Counted from the first letter of the stretch, positions 9,036 through 19,531 are shown. The stretch is 64,000 bases of DNA from Burkholderia sp. PAMC 26561 (GCF_001557535.2 NZ_CP014306.1:2790001-2854000); one strand, 5' to 3'. Made by a program: numbers and translations. The notes: generated by a model from the sequence alone, not told the origin.

Positions 9036-10307
9036 ATGGCGGACAAGAAAGGTTCGAACAGCGAAAAGCTGTTGTATTGCTCGTTCTGCGGCAAGAGCCA
9101 GCACGAGGTCAAGAAGCTGATTGCCGGTCCTTCCGTATTCATCTGCGATGAATGCATCGACTTGTGCAACGAAATCATTCGCGACGAGGCAGCGGGCGCG
9201 GCGGAAGAGGCCGGCCTGACGAAATCAGATTTGCCGAGTCCGCAGGAAATCAGCGAAATCCTGAACCAGTACGTGATCGGTCAGGACCGCGCGAAGCGCA
9301 TTCTTGCTGTGGCGGTCTATAACCACTACAAGCGTCTCAAGCATCTCGAGAAGAAAGACGATATCGAGTTGTCAAAGAGCAACATTCTGCTGATCGGACC
9401 CACGGGTTCGGGCAAGACGCTGCTCGCGCAAACGCTCGCGCGCATGCTGAACGTTCCGTTCGTTATCGCAGACGCAACCACGCTCACGGAAGCGGGTTAT
9501 GTAGGCGAGGACGTCGAGAACATTATTCAGAAGCTGCTGCAGAACTGTAACTACGAAGTCGACAAGGCCCAGCGCGGGATTGTCTACATCGACGAAATCG
9601 ACAAGATCAGCCGCAAGTCGGATAACCCGTCCATCACGCGCGACGTGTCGGGCGAAGGCGTCCAGCAAGCGCTGCTGAAGCTTGTTGAAGGCACGATGGC
9701 TTCAGTGCCGCCACAGGGCGGGCGCAAGCACCCGAACCAGGATTTCATCCAGGTCGACACCACCAACATCCTGTTTATTTGCGGCGGCGCGTTCGATGGC
9801 CTGGAAAAGGTCATTATCGACCGCACGGAAAAGACAGGCATCGGGTTTGGTGCTAGCGTAAAGAGCAAGGTTGATCGCGACGCGGGCGAAGTGCTGCGCG
9901 AAGTGGAACCGGAAGACCTGATCAAGTTCGGTTTGATTCCTGAGCTGATCGGCCGTTTGCCGGTGGTCGCCACGCTCGGCAAGCTGGACGAAGATGCGCT
10001 GATCAAGATCTTGACCGAGCCGAAGAACGCGCTGGTGAAGCAGTATCACAAGCTGTTCAACATGGAACGGGTGGATCTGGAGATTCGTCCCGCCGCGTTG
10101 CAGGCGATTGCGCTCAAGGCAATCCGCCGCAAGACGGGCGCGCGTGGTTTGCGCTCCATTCTGGAACAGGCGTTGCTGGATGTGATGTACGAGTTGCCGA
10201 CCATGAAGGGCGTAAGCAAGGTTATCGTGGACGACAACACAATCGACGGCGACGGCAAGCCGCTGTTGATTTATGAAGATACACCGAAGGTAGCAGGTTC
10301 TAACTAA
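9036..10307 (+). CDS. clpX: ATP-dependent Clp protease ATP-binding subunit ClpX
   Basis: A AAA+ unfoldase of 423 residues that recognises tagged substrates such as ssrA-tagged proteins and feeds them to ClpP. The N-terminal zinc-binding domain has Cys15, Cys18, Cys37 and Cys40. Walker A is GPTGSGKT (residues 121-128), and Walker B ([10 protein letters not shown]), the pore-loop and [19 protein letters not shown] region and sensor 2 (KTGARGLRS) follow. The 257 bases between clpP and clpX contain no gene; clpX may be served by its own promoter there. A strong terminator follows. Confidence 0.98.
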   Translation: MADKKGSNSEKLLYCSFCGKSQHEVKKLIAGPSVFICDECIDLCNEIIRDEAAGAAEEAGLTKSDLPSPQEISEILNQYVIGQDRAKRILAVAVYNHYKRLKHLEKKDDIELSKSNILLIGPTGSGKTLLAQTLARMLNVPFVIADATTLTEAGYVGEDVENIIQKLLQNCNYEVDKAQRGIVYIDEIDKISRKSDNPSITRDVSGEGVQQALLKLVEGTMASVPPQGGRKHPNQDFIQVDTTNILFICGGAFDGLEKVIIDRTEKTGIGFGASVKSKVDRDAGEVLREVEPEDLIKFGLIPELIGRLPVVATLGKLDEDALIKILTEPKNALVKQYHKLFNMERVDLEIRPAALQAIALKAIRRKTGARGLRSILEQALLDVMYELPTMKGVSKVIVDDNTIDGDGKPLLIYEDTPKVAGSN

Positions 10308-10327
10308 AGTTGGGCTGTGTGTCGGCG

Positions 10328-10363
10328 AAAAGCCGTTCATGGCAACGTGAACGGCTTTTTGTT
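10328..10363 (+). terminator. Rho-independent terminator after clpX
   Basis: A perfect 12-bp stem, AAAAGCCGTTCA (10328-10339) with TGAACGGCTTTT (10348-10359), then a T run. It separates clpX from lon. Confidence 0.92.
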
Positions 10364-10512
10364 TATTTTTCGGATATCTTGTGGACGTTACTGACACGTT
10401 ACTGAGGCGAATTTTTTCGATTCACTGATCTTTTCCCACACGCTTAAGGCTTGCAATCCATTTTGACGGCCTTATTTACGACTGAACTGATTCCACTACT
10501 GGGGAAATGAAA

Positions 10513-12936
10513 ATGTCAGGAACCCAACTCCTCCCGCAGGAACGCATTACGCTCCCGCTGCTCCCGCTGCGTGACGTAGTCGTTTTCCCGCACATGGTGA
10601 TTCCGCTCTTTGTCGGACGACCCAAATCGATCAAGGCCCTCGAAGCTGCGATGGAAGGCGGCAAGCACATCATGCTTGTTGCACAGAAAACCGCCGCCAA
10701 AGACGAGCCGACCGAAAAAGACATGTACGAAGTGGGATGTATCGCAAACATCCTGCAAATGCTGAAGCTTCCCGACGGTACCGTTAAGGTGCTCGTGGAA
10801 GGTTTGCAGCGCGCGAAGACGCTCACGATCGAAGAACAGGAAACGCAATTTTCCTGCGACGTGATGCCGCTCGAACCCGACCATGCCGACAGCGCGGAAA
10901 CCGAAGCGTTGCGCCGCGCGATCGTGTCGCAGTTCGATCAGTACGTGAAGCTCAACAAGAAGATCCCTCCCGAGATCCTGACGTCACTGTCGGGTATCGA
11001 TGAAGCGGGTCGTCTGGCCGATACCATCGCGGCGCATCTGCCGTTGAAGCTCGACCAGAAGCAGCACATTCTTGAGATGCTCCCGGTCGTCGAGCGCCTC
11101 GAACATCTGCTTGCGCAGCTCGAAGCCGAAATCGACATCCTTCAGGTCGAAAAGCGTATCCGTGGTCGCGTGAAGCGTCAGATGGAGAAGAGCCAGCGCG
11201 AGTACTACCTGAACGAACAGGTCAAGGCGATCCAGAAGGAACTCGGCGAAGGCGAGGAAGGTGCAGATCTCGAGGAGCTCGAGAAACGCATCACCAACGC
11301 ACGCATGCCGAAGGAAGCCAAGAAGAAGGCCGACGCCGAGCTGAAGAAGCTCAAGCTGATGTCGCCGATGTCGGCTGAAGCGACTGTCGTGCGCAATTAC
11401 ATCGATACGTTGATTGGTTTGCCGTGGCGCAAGAAGAGCAAGGTCAACAATGACCTCTCGAATGCGGAACGCGTACTCGATGAAGATCACTTTGGCCTGG
11501 AGAAGGTCAAGGAACGGATCCTCGAGTATCTTGCGGTCCAACAGCGTGTAGAGAAGGTCAAGGCGCCTATCCTGTGTCTCGTCGGGCCTCCGGGCGTCGG
11601 CAAGACCTCGCTGGGTCAGTCGATCGCTCGTGCAACGAACCGCAAGTTCGTGCGTATGGCGCTCGGCGGCGTGCACGACGAGTCCGAGATTCGCGGTCAC
11701 CGTCGCACGTACATTGGTTCGATGCCCGGCAAGATTCTGCAAAGCCTTGCGAAAGTCGGCGTGCGCAATCCGCTTTTCCTGCTCGACGAAGTCGACAAGA
11801 TGGGCATGGATTTCCGCGGCGACCCGGCTTCCGCTTTGCTCGAAGTGCTCGATCCGGAACAGAACCATACGTTTGCCGATCACTACATTGAAGTGGACTT
11901 CGACTTGTCGGACGTGATGTTCGTGGCGACGTCGAACTCGCTGAACATCCCGCCGCCGTTGCTCGACCGGATGGAAGTGATTCGCCTCTCGGGTTACACC
12001 GAGGACGAGAAGGTCAACATCGCGCAGAAGTACCTGTTGCCGAAGCAAACGCGCAACAATGGCCTGAAGCCGGGCGAGATGGATCTCACGGAAGAAGCAA
12101 TCCGCGACATCATTCGTTACTACACGCGTGAAGCCGGCGTTCGTTCGCTCGAACGCGAAATGTCGAAGATCTGCCGCAAGGTCGTGAAGATGCTTCTGCT
12201 GAAGAAGGCAGATGGCGCGGTCAAGGTCGACGGCAGCAATCTCGATACGTTCCTCGGCGTGCGCAAGACCGACTTTGGTCTGGCCGCGAAGGAGAACCAG
12301 GTCGGTCAGGTAACGGGTCTCGCGTGGACGGAAGTGGGCGGCGATTTGCTGACCATTGAAGCTGCAGTCATGCCGGGTAAGGGCAATATCATCCGCACGG
12401 GTTCGCTTGGCGACGTGATGAAGGAATCGGTCGAGGCTGCACGTTCGGTGGTGCGTTCGCGTTCGCGTCGTCTGGGTGTATCGGATGAAGCGTTCGAGAA
12501 GAAGGACATCCACATCCACGTGCCTGAAGGCGCGACTCCGAAGGATGGTCCGTCCGCCGGTATTGCGATGACGACGGCGCTCGTGTCCGTGCTCACCGGC
12601 ATTCCCGTTCGCGCTGATGTGGCGATGACCGGCGAAATCACGTTGCGTGGCGAAGTGTTGCCTATCGGTGGATTGAAGGAGAAGTTGCTCGCGGCGCATC
12701 GCGGTGGCATCAAGCTCGTGCTGATCCCCGAGGAAAACACGAAGGATCTCGCCGAGATTCCGGACAACGTGAAGAACGCGATCGAAATCGTTCCGGTTCG
12801 CTGGATCGACAAGGTGCTCGAGCTTGCGCTCGAACGTGTCCCCGCGGCATTGCCGGAGGAAGAAGCGAAGCCTGCAACGCCGGCCGTGGCCGACAAGAAG
12901 GACGCGCCGGCAACGGGTGACTTCGTTAAGCATTGA
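10513..12936 (+). CDS. lon: ATP-dependent protease La
   Basis: Lon, an 807-residue AAA+ serine protease that degrades misfolded and regulatory proteins in the cytoplasm. Order: N-terminal LAN domain ([16 protein letters not shown]), coiled-coil middle (about residues 180-300), ATPase with Walker [10 protein letters not shown] and Walker [10 protein letters not shown], then the protease domain with the Ser-Lys dyad Ser681 ([10 protein letters not shown]) and Lys724 ([10 protein letters not shown]). Two ATGs lie six bases apart (10507 and 10513). The GGGGAA element directly abuts the first and is correctly spaced for the second, so I use 10513. A TTGCAA/TATTTA pair about 55 bases upstream is a possible promoter; I see no clear heat-shock promoter. 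Confidence 0.97.
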   Translation: MSGTQLLPQERITLPLLPLRDVVVFPHMVIPLFVGRPKSIKALEAAMEGGKHIMLVAQKTAAKDEPTEKDMYEVGCIANILQMLKLPDGTVKVLVEGLQRAKTLTIEEQETQFSCDVMPLEPDHADSAETEALRRAIVSQFDQYVKLNKKIPPEILTSLSGIDEAGRLADTIAAHLPLKLDQKQHILEMLPVVERLEHLLAQLEAEIDILQVEKRIRGRVKRQMEKSQREYYLNEQVKAIQKELGEGEEGADLEELEKRITNARMPKEAKKKADAELKKLKLMSPMSAEATVVRNYIDTLIGLPWRKKSKVNNDLSNAERVLDEDHFGLEKVKERILEYLAVQQRVEKVKAPILCLVGPPGVGKTSLGQSIARATNRKFVRMALGGVHDESEIRGHRRTYIGSMPGKILQSLAKVGVRNPLFLLDEVDKMGMDFRGDPASALLEVLDPEQNHTFADHYIEVDFDLSDVMFVATSNSLNIPPPLLDRMEVIRLSGYTEDEKVNIAQKYLLPKQTRNNGLKPGEMDLTEEAIRDIIRYYTREAGVRSLEREMSKICRKVVKMLLLKKADGAVKVDGSNLDTFLGVRKTDFGLAAKENQVGQVTGLAWTEVGGDLLTIEAAVMPGKGNIIRTGSLGDVMKESVEAARSVVRSRSRRLGVSDEAFEKKDIHIHVPEGATPKDGPSAGIAMTTALVSVLTGIPVRADVAMTGEITLRGEVLPIGGLKEKLLAAHRGGIKLVLIPEENTKDLAEIPDNVKNAIEIVPVRWIDKVLELALERVPAALPEEEAKPATPAVADKKDAPATGDFVKH

Positions 12937-12961
12937 GGTTGGTTGCCGGTTGAGAAAGTCG

Positions 12962-12992
12962 AAACCCGCGGGTGCCCCCCGCGGGTTTTTTG
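12962..12992 (+). terminator. Rho-independent terminator after lon
   Basis: A perfect 11-bp stem, AAACCCGCGGG (12962-12972) with CCCGCGGGTTT (12978-12988), 5-base loop, then T residues. Confidence 0.92.
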
Positions 12993-13161
12993 TTGCGCGC
13001 CCGAGATGGAGAATGGTGGGCGGGATCAGGCTCAATCCCGGTTGACACGCGTGTTTCGGCTACTTCTAATGACCGCCGCATATATGGCTCACGGCCTGTG
13101 CTCAAAGCAGTGAATCGCTCTTTTGCATCGCCCAATCACAAACCATTTTCGGGGGATCACA

Positions 13162-13434
13162 ATGAACAAGACGGAATTGATCGACCATATCGCGCAGCAG
13201 GCGGATATATCGAAGGCAGCAGCCGGACGGGCGCTCGAAGCGGTGATCGGCGGCGTGAAGACTACGCTGGAAAAGGGCGGTTCGGTGACGCTTGTGGGCT
13301 TCGGAACGTTCGCGGTCGGCAAGCGCACGGCACGCACGGGCCGCAATCCCCGAACGGGCGACGCGATCAAGATCAAGGCCGCAAAGGTTCCTAAATTTCG
13401 GGCTGGCAAAGCACTAAAAGATGCGCTAAACTAG
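13162..13434 (+). CDS. hupB: DNA-binding protein HU-beta
   Basis: A 90-residue histone-like protein of the HU/IHF fold that bends and compacts DNA as a dimer. Typical features are [11 protein letters not shown] at the start, the GFGTF turn, and the DNA-binding arm signature ([10 protein letters not shown], about residues 55-64). The start is ATG 13162 with GGGGGATCACA upstream; the 13 extra residues from 13123 are not family-like. Lon-hupB adjacency is the common arrangement in proteobacteria. Confidence 0.96.
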   Translation: MNKTELIDHIAQQADISKAAAGRALEAVIGGVKTTLEKGGSVTLVGFGTFAVGKRTARTGRNPRTGDAIKIKAAKVPKFRAGKALKDALN

Positions 13435-13514
13435 CGGACTCGCTGGGTACGGAACGGTTTAAACCAGTTTAAACCCGGCAGAAACCCACGCGGTATTGCG
13501 AAGTTTGCGAAGCG

Positions 13515-13590
13515 GGGTGCTTAGCTCAGTTGGTAGAGCGGCGCCCTTACAAGGCGTAGGTCGGGAGTTCGAGCCTCTCAGCACCCACCA
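13515..13590 (+). tRNA. tRNA-Val (anticodon TAC)
   Basis: A 76-base tRNA: acceptor GGGTGCT pairs with AGCACCC, discriminator A, encoded CCA at 13588-13590. The anticodon loop CTTACAA has TAC at 13548-13550. D arm and T arm (GAGTTCGAGCCTC) are normal. It lies 80 bases after hupB. Confidence 0.96.
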
Positions 13591-13642
13591 CCGTTTTGCA
13601 AGACGTCCAAGGCAGCCTGAAGAAGTGCAGAGAAGTATCTAG

Positions 13643-13676
13643 AACCCGCATGGCGATAAGCTCTGCGGGTTTTTTA
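13643..13676 (+). terminator. terminator downstream of tRNA-Val
   Basis: The stem AACCCGCA (13643-13650) pairs with TGCGGGTT (13664-13671) and runs into TTTTTT. It probably ends the hupB / tRNA-Val transcription unit. Confidence 0.8.
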
Positions 13677-13779
13677 TTGGCTGGAAATCGGCTCGGGACG
13701 TCCGCCGTGGTGCCGCCAGTTCTTAAGTTTGATAGTTGTTGATATCCTGGCTCAATAGACGCATCGCTGCGTGTTTGCC

Positions 13780-14847
13780 TCAGGACAAACGCGCTTCCAG
13801 AGAAGCCTTCAGCTTGCCCGGTGTCACGCCATAAATCTCTTTAAAGCCGCGAATAAAATGCGCGGAGTCAGCGAAGCCACATTCGTAAGCGATTACCGTG
13901 ATGCGCTTCGTCGTGTTGAGCAGCAGCCAGCGCGCGTAGCGCAGTCGCATCGTCCGATAAAACTCCTTCGGCGACATCCCTGTTTCTGTCAGGAAGTTGC
14001 GCTCGAGTTGCCTGACGCTAGTCCCGGCCATCTTCGCGATCACCGTGATATTGAGCGGCGCCTCCAGGTTTTCTTCCATCAGCACGATCGCGTGCCGCAC
14101 CAGCAAATCACCTACCGCCAGATAGCCTAACGCCTTGCGGCGTTCCACGAACGACGTGCCGCCCAGACGGCTGACCGTCATTTGATGGATCACCTTGGAG
14201 GCCCTGTCCGGGCCGCAATGCAGGCTGATCAGACGCGTTGCCAGTTCAAGGACAGAGACCCCGCCGGCGCATGTGATGCGGTTGCCATCGATCAAATAGT
14301 CTGAATTGGCGACGACCGGCGTGTTCGGGAACATCGTTTTGTAGTCTTCAAGATGGAACGCATGGACGCACGCCACGCGGCCTTGCATCAGGCCGGCGTG
14401 CGCCAGTACAAAACTGCCGGTACACATGCCGATCAACGGCACGCCGCTGGCATCCGCCTCGCGCAAATAGTCCCAGTAGCGCCGGTCGACCTGTTCGAGT
14501 TTAGGCAGCAGCCCGCCGATCACGACGAGGTAATCGAATTGACGCGGCGACCCGTCTACCGCCTGGACGGGCACGGCCACGCCGCAACTCGCTTCCACGG
14601 TTGTAGCGGACGTGCCGAGCAGCGTCCATGTGCATCGTAAAGGCCTGCTCTGGTCACCAAGGTCCGCAGCATGGCGCAATGCGTCGCAGAAACCGGCTAG
14701 TGAGAGCAACGGGAAGCTGGGCCAAAGTAAAAAACCGATATTCAGTTCGGCGCCCGCCCGGGAAGGATGGGTGTCGCGCTTCAAACAGGCGCGGTCGAGC
14801 CGGTCGACAAGTTCCCGGCCATCGGACGGTGTTCTCTCTGTACCCAT
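13780..14847 (-). CDS. GlxA-type AraC family transcriptional regulator
   Basis: A 355-residue two-domain regulator. Residues about 35-200 form a DJ-1/PfpI (class I amidotransferase-like) sensor domain, with the nucleophile-elbow segment IGMCTGSFVLA. Residues about 250-350 are an AraC double helix-turn-helix (AGTSVRQLERNF and ITVIAYECGFADSAHFIRGF). Known relatives (ArgR, GbdR, CdhR of Pseudomonas) are activators of amine or amino-acid catabolism. It is divergent, across 209 bases, from a binding protein / DadA / asparaginase operon and is the likely regulator of it. The GAGGGAAGG site fixes ATG 14847. Confidence 0.9.
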   Translation of the reverse strand: MGTERTPSDGRELVDRLDRACLKRDTHPSRAGAELNIGFLLWPSFPLLSLAGFCDALRHAADLGDQSRPLRCTWTLLGTSATTVEASCGVAVPVQAVDGSPRQFDYLVVIGGLLPKLEQVDRRYWDYLREADASGVPLIGMCTGSFVLAHAGLMQGRVACVHAFHLEDYKTMFPNTPVVANSDYLIDGNRITCAGGVSVLELATRLISLHCGPDRASKVIHQMTVSRLGGTSFVERRKALGYLAVGDLLVRHAIVLMEENLEAPLNITVIAKMAGTSVRQLERNFLTETGMSPKEFYRTMRLRYARWLLLNTTKRITVIAYECGFADSAHFIRGFKEIYGVTPGKLKASLEARLS

Positions 14848-15056
14848 GACCTTCCCTCAAGCCGCTGATGAACCCAAGTATAAGAGCCGGCGAACGAGTC
14901 CGGCCGGCGTGTCGCGTTTCTTCTATTTTCTTGCGGTTTGGTGCAATGCCAGCGATTTTATCGATCCTAAAGTCAGTCCTGTCGAACGTCCCCGTCGATT
15001 CCAGCCGAGCACCGCGGCGATACCTTCAAAGCCATGCAATAAAACAGGAGAGTCTC

Positions 15057-16202
15057 ATGTCGACCAGAAATCCCGGCAGTCTGTTTGCCCGAATTGGAGC
15101 AAGCCTGATCGTGCTCGGCTCTGCCAGCGCGTTTGCAGATGAAGTTGTCAAAATTGGACATGCGGCGCCGTTGACCGGCGCGAATGCCGAATGGGGCAAG
15201 GACACCGAAAACGGCGCCCGTCTCGCGGTAGAGGAGATCAATGCAAAGGGACTTGTGATCGGCGGCCAAAAAGTGACGCTCGAACTGGATGCACAGGACG
15301 ACGCGTCTGACCCGCGCCAGGGAACGCAGATCGCGCAGAAGCTCGTCGATGACAAGGTTGTCGCCGTTGTCGGGCATATGAATTCGGGAACCACGATTCC
15401 GGCTTCGAAAATTTATAGCGATGCGGGTATCGTCGAGATCTCTCCTTCGGCTACGAATCCGATCTACACACAGCAAGGATTCAAGACCGCTTACAGGGTA
15501 GTTGCAACCGATGCACAGCAGGGCCCGGCACTGGCCGATTACGCGAAGAAAACGCTCGGGGCGAAGTCAGTCGCGATCGTGGACGACGCAACCGCTTACG
15601 GTCAGGGGCTTGCCAACGAGTTCGAAAAGCAGGCGAAGGTGCTGGGTCTGACGGTCCTCTCGCACGATGCGACCAACGACAAGGCGGTCGACTTCCGTTC
15701 GATCCTCACCAAGGTCAAGGGCGAACATCCGGACATCATCATGTATGGCGGAATGGACGCCACGGGAGGCCCGTTCGCGAAACAGGCGCGCCAGCTTGCG
15801 ATCGGCGCCCGCGTGCTGGGTGGCGACGGCTTGTGCGCCGATTCGCTCGCGAAACTCGCAGGCGAAGCTGCCGATAACGTCGTGTGCTCGATCGCCGGCA
15901 TGCCGCTCGAGAAAATGCCGGATGGTCCCGCTTTCGAGCAGCGCTATGAAGCCCGGTTTCATCAGCATGTGCAACTCAACGCGCCGTTCGCCTACGACGC
16001 GGTGTATATCATCGTCGATGCAATGAAGCGCGCCCGCTCGGTCAAAGCCGCGGACATTCTTGCGTCGATGCCGGGTGCGGACTTCGTAGGCGTGCTGGGA
16101 CGCACACAGTTCGACGCACATGGCGATCTGAAGCAGGGCGCCATCTCCTTGTATGACTACAAAGGCGGCAAGCAGACGCTCCTCACCGTAGTGAAAATGT
16201 GA
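15057..16202 (+). CDS. Branched-chain amino acid type ABC substrate-binding protein (LivJ-like)
   Basis: A 381-residue periplasmic binding protein of the type I fold, starting at ATG 15057 (CAGGAG upstream). The signal peptide runs to about residue 25 (SASAFA), and the mature chain opens with VVKIGHAAPLTGANAEWGKD, the LivJ/LivK-type ligand-binding start. It should deliver an amino acid or small amide to a Liv-type ABC transporter. No LivHMGF permease or ATPase gene is next to it, so it must borrow a transporter encoded elsewhere or act as a sensor. It is the first gene of an operon: its stop overlaps a GTG of the next frame. Confidence 0.9.
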   Translation: MSTRNPGSLFARIGASLIVLGSASAFADEVVKIGHAAPLTGANAEWGKDTENGARLAVEEINAKGLVIGGQKVTLELDAQDDASDPRQGTQIAQKLVDDKVVAVVGHMNSGTTIPASKIYSDAGIVEISPSATNPIYTQQGFKTAYRVVATDAQQGPALADYAKKTLGAKSVAIVDDATAYGQGLANEFEKQAKVLGLTVLSHDATNDKAVDFRSILTKVKGEHPDIIMYGGMDATGGPFAKQARQLAIGARVLGGDGLCADSLAKLAGEAADNVVCSIAGMPLEKMPDGPAFEQRYEARFHQHVQLNAPFAYDAVYIIVDAMKRARSVKAADILASMPGADFVGVLGRTQFDAHGDLKQGAISLYDYKGGKQTLLTVVKM

Positions 16203-16207
16203 GCATC

Positions 16208-17464
16208 ATGGAAATCACTGTTCTAGGCGCCGGCGTGATCGGCTTGACAACCGCTTATTACCTGAATGCGTCGGGTCATCACGTGACAGTTGTCGACCGC
16301 CGTTCGCAAGTCGGCCTGGAAACGAGCTATGCAAACGGCGCGCAACTTTCGTACAGCTACGTTGCGCCGCTCGCCGGTCCGGGTGTCCTGTCGAAGATTC
16401 CTGGCTGGCTGATGCGCCACGACTCGCCAATGCGTTTTCGTCCGTCTGCGGACCCTGCCTTATGGCGCTGGTGTTTCCAGTTCTTGAGGGCGTGCACGCG
16501 TCAGAGAAGTTTGCAATCGACGCGGCACTTGCTTGCACTGTCTTTTCTCAGCCGTTCGCTGATGCACAAGCTGGTGGACAACGAACCATTGCTTGATTTC
16601 GACTATGCCCGTTCCGGCAAGCTGGTCATGCATCGGGATGCGAAAGCGTTCGGGTCGGCGCTGGGTTTGCTGGAGTTCCAGCGCACGCTCGGCTGCGAGC
16701 AGCTGCCGCTCGACCGGGAAGCATGCGTTCGCATTGAGCCCGCGCTGGAATCCATTCGTCACGAGATCGCCGGCGGCATCTACACCGCCAGCGAAGACAC
16801 GGCGGATTGCTATCGATTCTGTTTGAGCCTCGAAAAGTTGCTGCGCGGGCGCGGCGTGGTCTTCGAATTTTCAGCCGATGTCAGCGCGTTGAAGCACGCG
16901 CCGGGCGGACGTGTCGAAGCGTGGGCCGGGGCACGCAGATTGCCCGGTGAACAGATCGTCGTTGCGTTGGGTTGCGGCAGTACGAAGTTGTTGAGGCCGG
17001 CTGGTATCGATGTGCCGGTGTACCCGTTGAAAGGATATAGCCTGACGGTTCCAATCAGGTCCGGCGGTATTGCACCCCGTATCAGCGTGACGGATTTCGC
17101 CCGCAAGGTCGTATACGCGAGGCTGGATGGGCGCATGCGCGTGGCGGGAATGGCTGATTTAGCGGGTTATTCAAATGCGCTTAACCGTCGTCGGCTTGAT
17201 ATGTTACGCCTTGAGTCGGAGGCGGTCTTCCCGCGGGCTGGTGACTATGCCGCCGCCGATGAATGGGCCGGATCAAGACCCGCTACGCCAGGTGGAATGC
17301 CTATCGTTGGCTCGACGCCGATCAAGAATCTGTGGCTCAACGTCGGGCAGGGCGCGCTCGGTTTCACACTCGCGACGGGGTGCGCGCAGTTACTGGACGA
17401 TCTGATCGCGCAACGCCCCACGGCCTTCGATTGCTCGATGTTCAACCTGAGCGCACACCCATGA
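16208..17464 (+). CDS. FAD-dependent D-amino acid dehydrogenase (DadA-like)
   Basis: A 418-residue flavoprotein of the DAO family that would oxidise D-amino acids to 2-oxo acids and ammonia, passing electrons to the respiratory chain. The dinucleotide-binding motif GAGVIG is at residues 7-12. The SYANGAQLSYSY segment and the C-terminal GGMPIVGSTPIKNLWLN(V)GQGALGFT segment are typical of DadA small subunits. ATG 16208 gives the normal start; a GTG at 16199 overlapping the upstream stop is possible. The stop overlaps the asparaginase start (ATGA), indicating translational coupling. It is probably not the main alanine-catabolic dadA, since no alanine racemase gene is adjacent. Confidence 0.88.
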   Translation: MEITVLGAGVIGLTTAYYLNASGHHVTVVDRRSQVGLETSYANGAQLSYSYVAPLAGPGVLSKIPGWLMRHDSPMRFRPSADPALWRWCFQFLRACTRQRSLQSTRHLLALSFLSRSLMHKLVDNEPLLDFDYARSGKLVMHRDAKAFGSALGLLEFQRTLGCEQLPLDREACVRIEPALESIRHEIAGGIYTASEDTADCYRFCLSLEKLLRGRGVVFEFSADVSALKHAPGGRVEAWAGARRLPGEQIVVALGCGSTKLLRPAGIDVPVYPLKGYSLTVPIRSGGIAPRISVTDFARKVVYARLDGRMRVAGMADLAGYSNALNRRRLDMLRLESEAVFPRAGDYAAADEWAGSRPATPGGMPIVGSTPIKNLWLNVGQGALGFTLATGCAQLLDDLIAQRPTAFDCSMFNLSAHP

Positions 17465-18480
17465 CGCGCGATACCGCAGCGGCTGCGCGACAGAAAGCGA
17501 GGATCGTACTGATTGGCACGGGCGGAACGATCGCAGGTCGAGGCGCCTCGCCGGTCAACACCTCGGCATATGATTGTTCGGTGCTGTCTATCGACGACAT
17601 CCTAGCTGATCTGCCAGTCGCGGATTCGCTAGCCGACATCACGACTGAACAGCTATTTCAGGTTGGTTCCGAGAATTTCGGCAACGTGCAACTGCTGCAG
17701 TTGGGAAAGCGCATTGCGTCGCTCCTGGAACGTGACGACATTGACGGCATCGTGGTCACGCATGGCACCGACACTATCGATGAAACGGCTTATTTCCTCC
17801 ATCTGACGCTCAAGAGCCCAAAGCCGGTTGTCGTGGTCGGTGCCATGCGTCCGCCGTCCGCCCTAAGCTCGGACGGACCGCTCAACCTGTACAACGCGAT
17901 AGTCGTGGCTGCGAGCCGGCTTGCACACGGCAAAGGCACGTTGGTCGTCTCGAACGACGAGATCCACACAGCGCGCGACGTCGTCAAGACGAATACCTTC
18001 AAGCAGGACGCGTTCAAGTCGCCTTACGGACCCTTGGGATTTGTCGTCGAAGGCAAGCCGGTCTTTTACCGGCTGCCGGCACGTCCCCATACGGTGGACA
18101 GCGAATGGTCGATCAACGAGATCGAAGCGCTGCCCCATGTCGGCGTCGTCTACGCGCATGGCGGCATGAACGACGCGATAGTACGCGCCATACTCGACTC
18201 AGGCGTAAAGGCGGTCATCTATGCTGCAACAGGGAACGGCAATGTGGCGGTTTCGATCGTCGCTTCTCTGGTCGAGGCGAGAAAGCGCGGCATCCACGTG
18301 GTTCGCGGTTCGCGCACGGGAGGAGGCGTAGTCATCCGTAATGCCGCCCAGCCCGATGACCTATACGACTGGCTGGTAACTGACGATCAGCCTGCGCACA
18401 AGGCCCGGATCCTGATGATGCTTGCGCTCACCCGAGAGCATTGCACACGAAAGCTGCAGGACGTTTTCTGGCGTTATTGA
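17461..18480 (+). CDS. L-asparaginase, type II family
   Basis: A 339-residue amidohydrolase of the asparaginase/glutaminase fold. The first catalytic Thr lies in IGTGGTIAG (Thr23), and the second motif is HGTDT (residues 101-105). A long unrelated extension upstream in the same frame overlaps DadA; the ATG 17461 overlapping the DadA stop is the natural start. No signal peptide is visible, so the enzyme is probably cytoplasmic in spite of its type II sequence. Together with the binding protein and DadA it suggests use of D- or L-asparagine, or a related amide, as nitrogen source. Confidence 0.9.
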   Translation: MTRDTAAAARQKARIVLIGTGGTIAGRGASPVNTSAYDCSVLSIDDILADLPVADSLADITTEQLFQVGSENFGNVQLLQLGKRIASLLERDDIDGIVVTHGTDTIDETAYFLHLTLKSPKPVVVVGAMRPPSALSSDGPLNLYNAIVVAASRLAHGKGTLVVSNDEIHTARDVVKTNTFKQDAFKSPYGPLGFVVEGKPVFYRLPARPHTVDSEWSINEIEALPHVGVVYAHGGMNDAIVRAILDSGVKAVIYAATGNGNVAVSIVASLVEARKRGIHVVRGSRTGGGVVIRNAAQPDDLYDWLVTDDQPAHKARILMMLALTREHCTRKLQDVFWRY

Positions 18481-18541
18481 TGTGGGTCTGAGCATATCCG
18501 TACTATCGAATTTTTACGTTCGAAGTCCTGAATACAAGCGG

Positions 18542-19510
18542 TCAACTGCGCAGTTTCGTCGTGGGCGCTTTGGCACCTTTCCTACGCGGCGAGCCCGCAA
18601 TCCCATAGGAGCCCGCGAACTGCAACTCCCGCGTCGTGTCGATCACAAAAGAACGAAGCCACGCATTTTGCTCATCGTCGTTCTGCGCCGCCTTCCAGAT
18701 CATGAATACGCGAAAGGCCGGCACGGTGATGGGCACCGGACTCACCGTCAAGCGCGCAATGCGCGCGTAAGCATGGGCCGCAAAGGTCGGCAGCGTGGCA
18801 ATGGCATCGCTATAAACAAGCGTTGCGAGCATGCCTGAGAAATGAGTAAACGACGCCGAGACCCTGCGCGCGATGCCCTCGTTTTCCAGCAGATCGTCAA
18901 CGAAGCCACGGCGGCCGTCGAACGACACGCACACGTGGTGATGCAAAAGATATTCGTCGCGGGTGATCGGACTTTTCAGATTCAACCGCACGCCATCGTA
19001 GAGACACGAGTACGACGACGAAAACAGGATCTGCGACGAATAGCGCGAGCTGAACGCTTTCGGCTCTGAGCAAAGCACAAGGTCCACGTCGCGCTCGTCG
19101 AATACTGGCTTCCATAGCGAGCTGTTGGTCTGGTGGAACGCGAAACCTACCGATAGCCCGCGCGACTGCGCCTCGTTGACCAGCATCGGCGACACGCAAC
19201 TCTCGATGTCGTCCGACATTGCAATGTTGAACACGCGGCGAGAGGTTTCGGCGGCGAATTGCCTGCGCCCGTCGATCAACGTGGAGACCGCGCCGAGCGC
19301 CTCGCTCACCTTCGGTGCGAGTTCGAGTGCACGGCGTGTCGGCGTCATACCACCGGCGCCCCTGATGAACAGGTCATCGCCGAACTGTTCCCGTAGCCGC
19401 TTCAATGACGAACTGACCGCACCCTGCGTCAAGCTCAGGATCTCCGCGGTACGCGTCACGCTGCGCTCGTTCATGAGGCACTGGAACACAACCAGCAGGT
19501 TCAGATCCAT
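18542..19510 (-). CDS. LysR family transcriptional regulator
   Basis: A 322-residue LysR regulator from ATG 19510 (MDLNLLVVFQ); 14 further in-frame residues up to 19552 are less likely. The N-terminal winged helix (RSVTRTAEILSLTQGAVSSSLKRLRE style, about residues 17-40) resembles the NodD/NahR/LinR branch. A periplasmic-binding-protein-like effector domain follows. It is divergent from an MFS carrier and a nitrilase, which are its likely targets. Confidence 0.88.
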   Translation of the reverse strand: MDLNLLVVFQCLMNERSVTRTAEILSLTQGAVSSSLKRLREQFGDDLFIRGAGGMTPTRRALELAPKVSEALGAVSTLIDGRRQFAAETSRRVFNIAMSDDIESCVSPMLVNEAQSRGLSVGFAFHQTNSSLWKPVFDERDVDLVLCSEPKAFSSRYSSQILFSSSYSCLYDGVRLNLKSPITRDEYLLHHHVCVSFDGRRGFVDDLLENEGIARRVSASFTHFSGMLATLVYSDAIATLPTFAAHAYARIARLTVSPVPITVPAFRVFMIWKAAQNDDEQNAWLRSFVIDTTRELQFAGSYGIAGSPRRKGAKAPTTKLRS

Positions 19511-19531
19511 CCGGCTGATATTAGCTACATT

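Noticed and set aside
10360..10506. Heat-shock (sigma32) promoter before lon
   Set aside because: I could not find CTTGAA and CCCCATNT boxes at the right spacing; only a weak sigma70-like pair is visible.
10984..13035. 683-residue open frame on the minus strand
   Set aside because: It lies entirely antisense to lon, is rich in Arg and His as expected for the complement of GC-rich codons, and shows no family motif.
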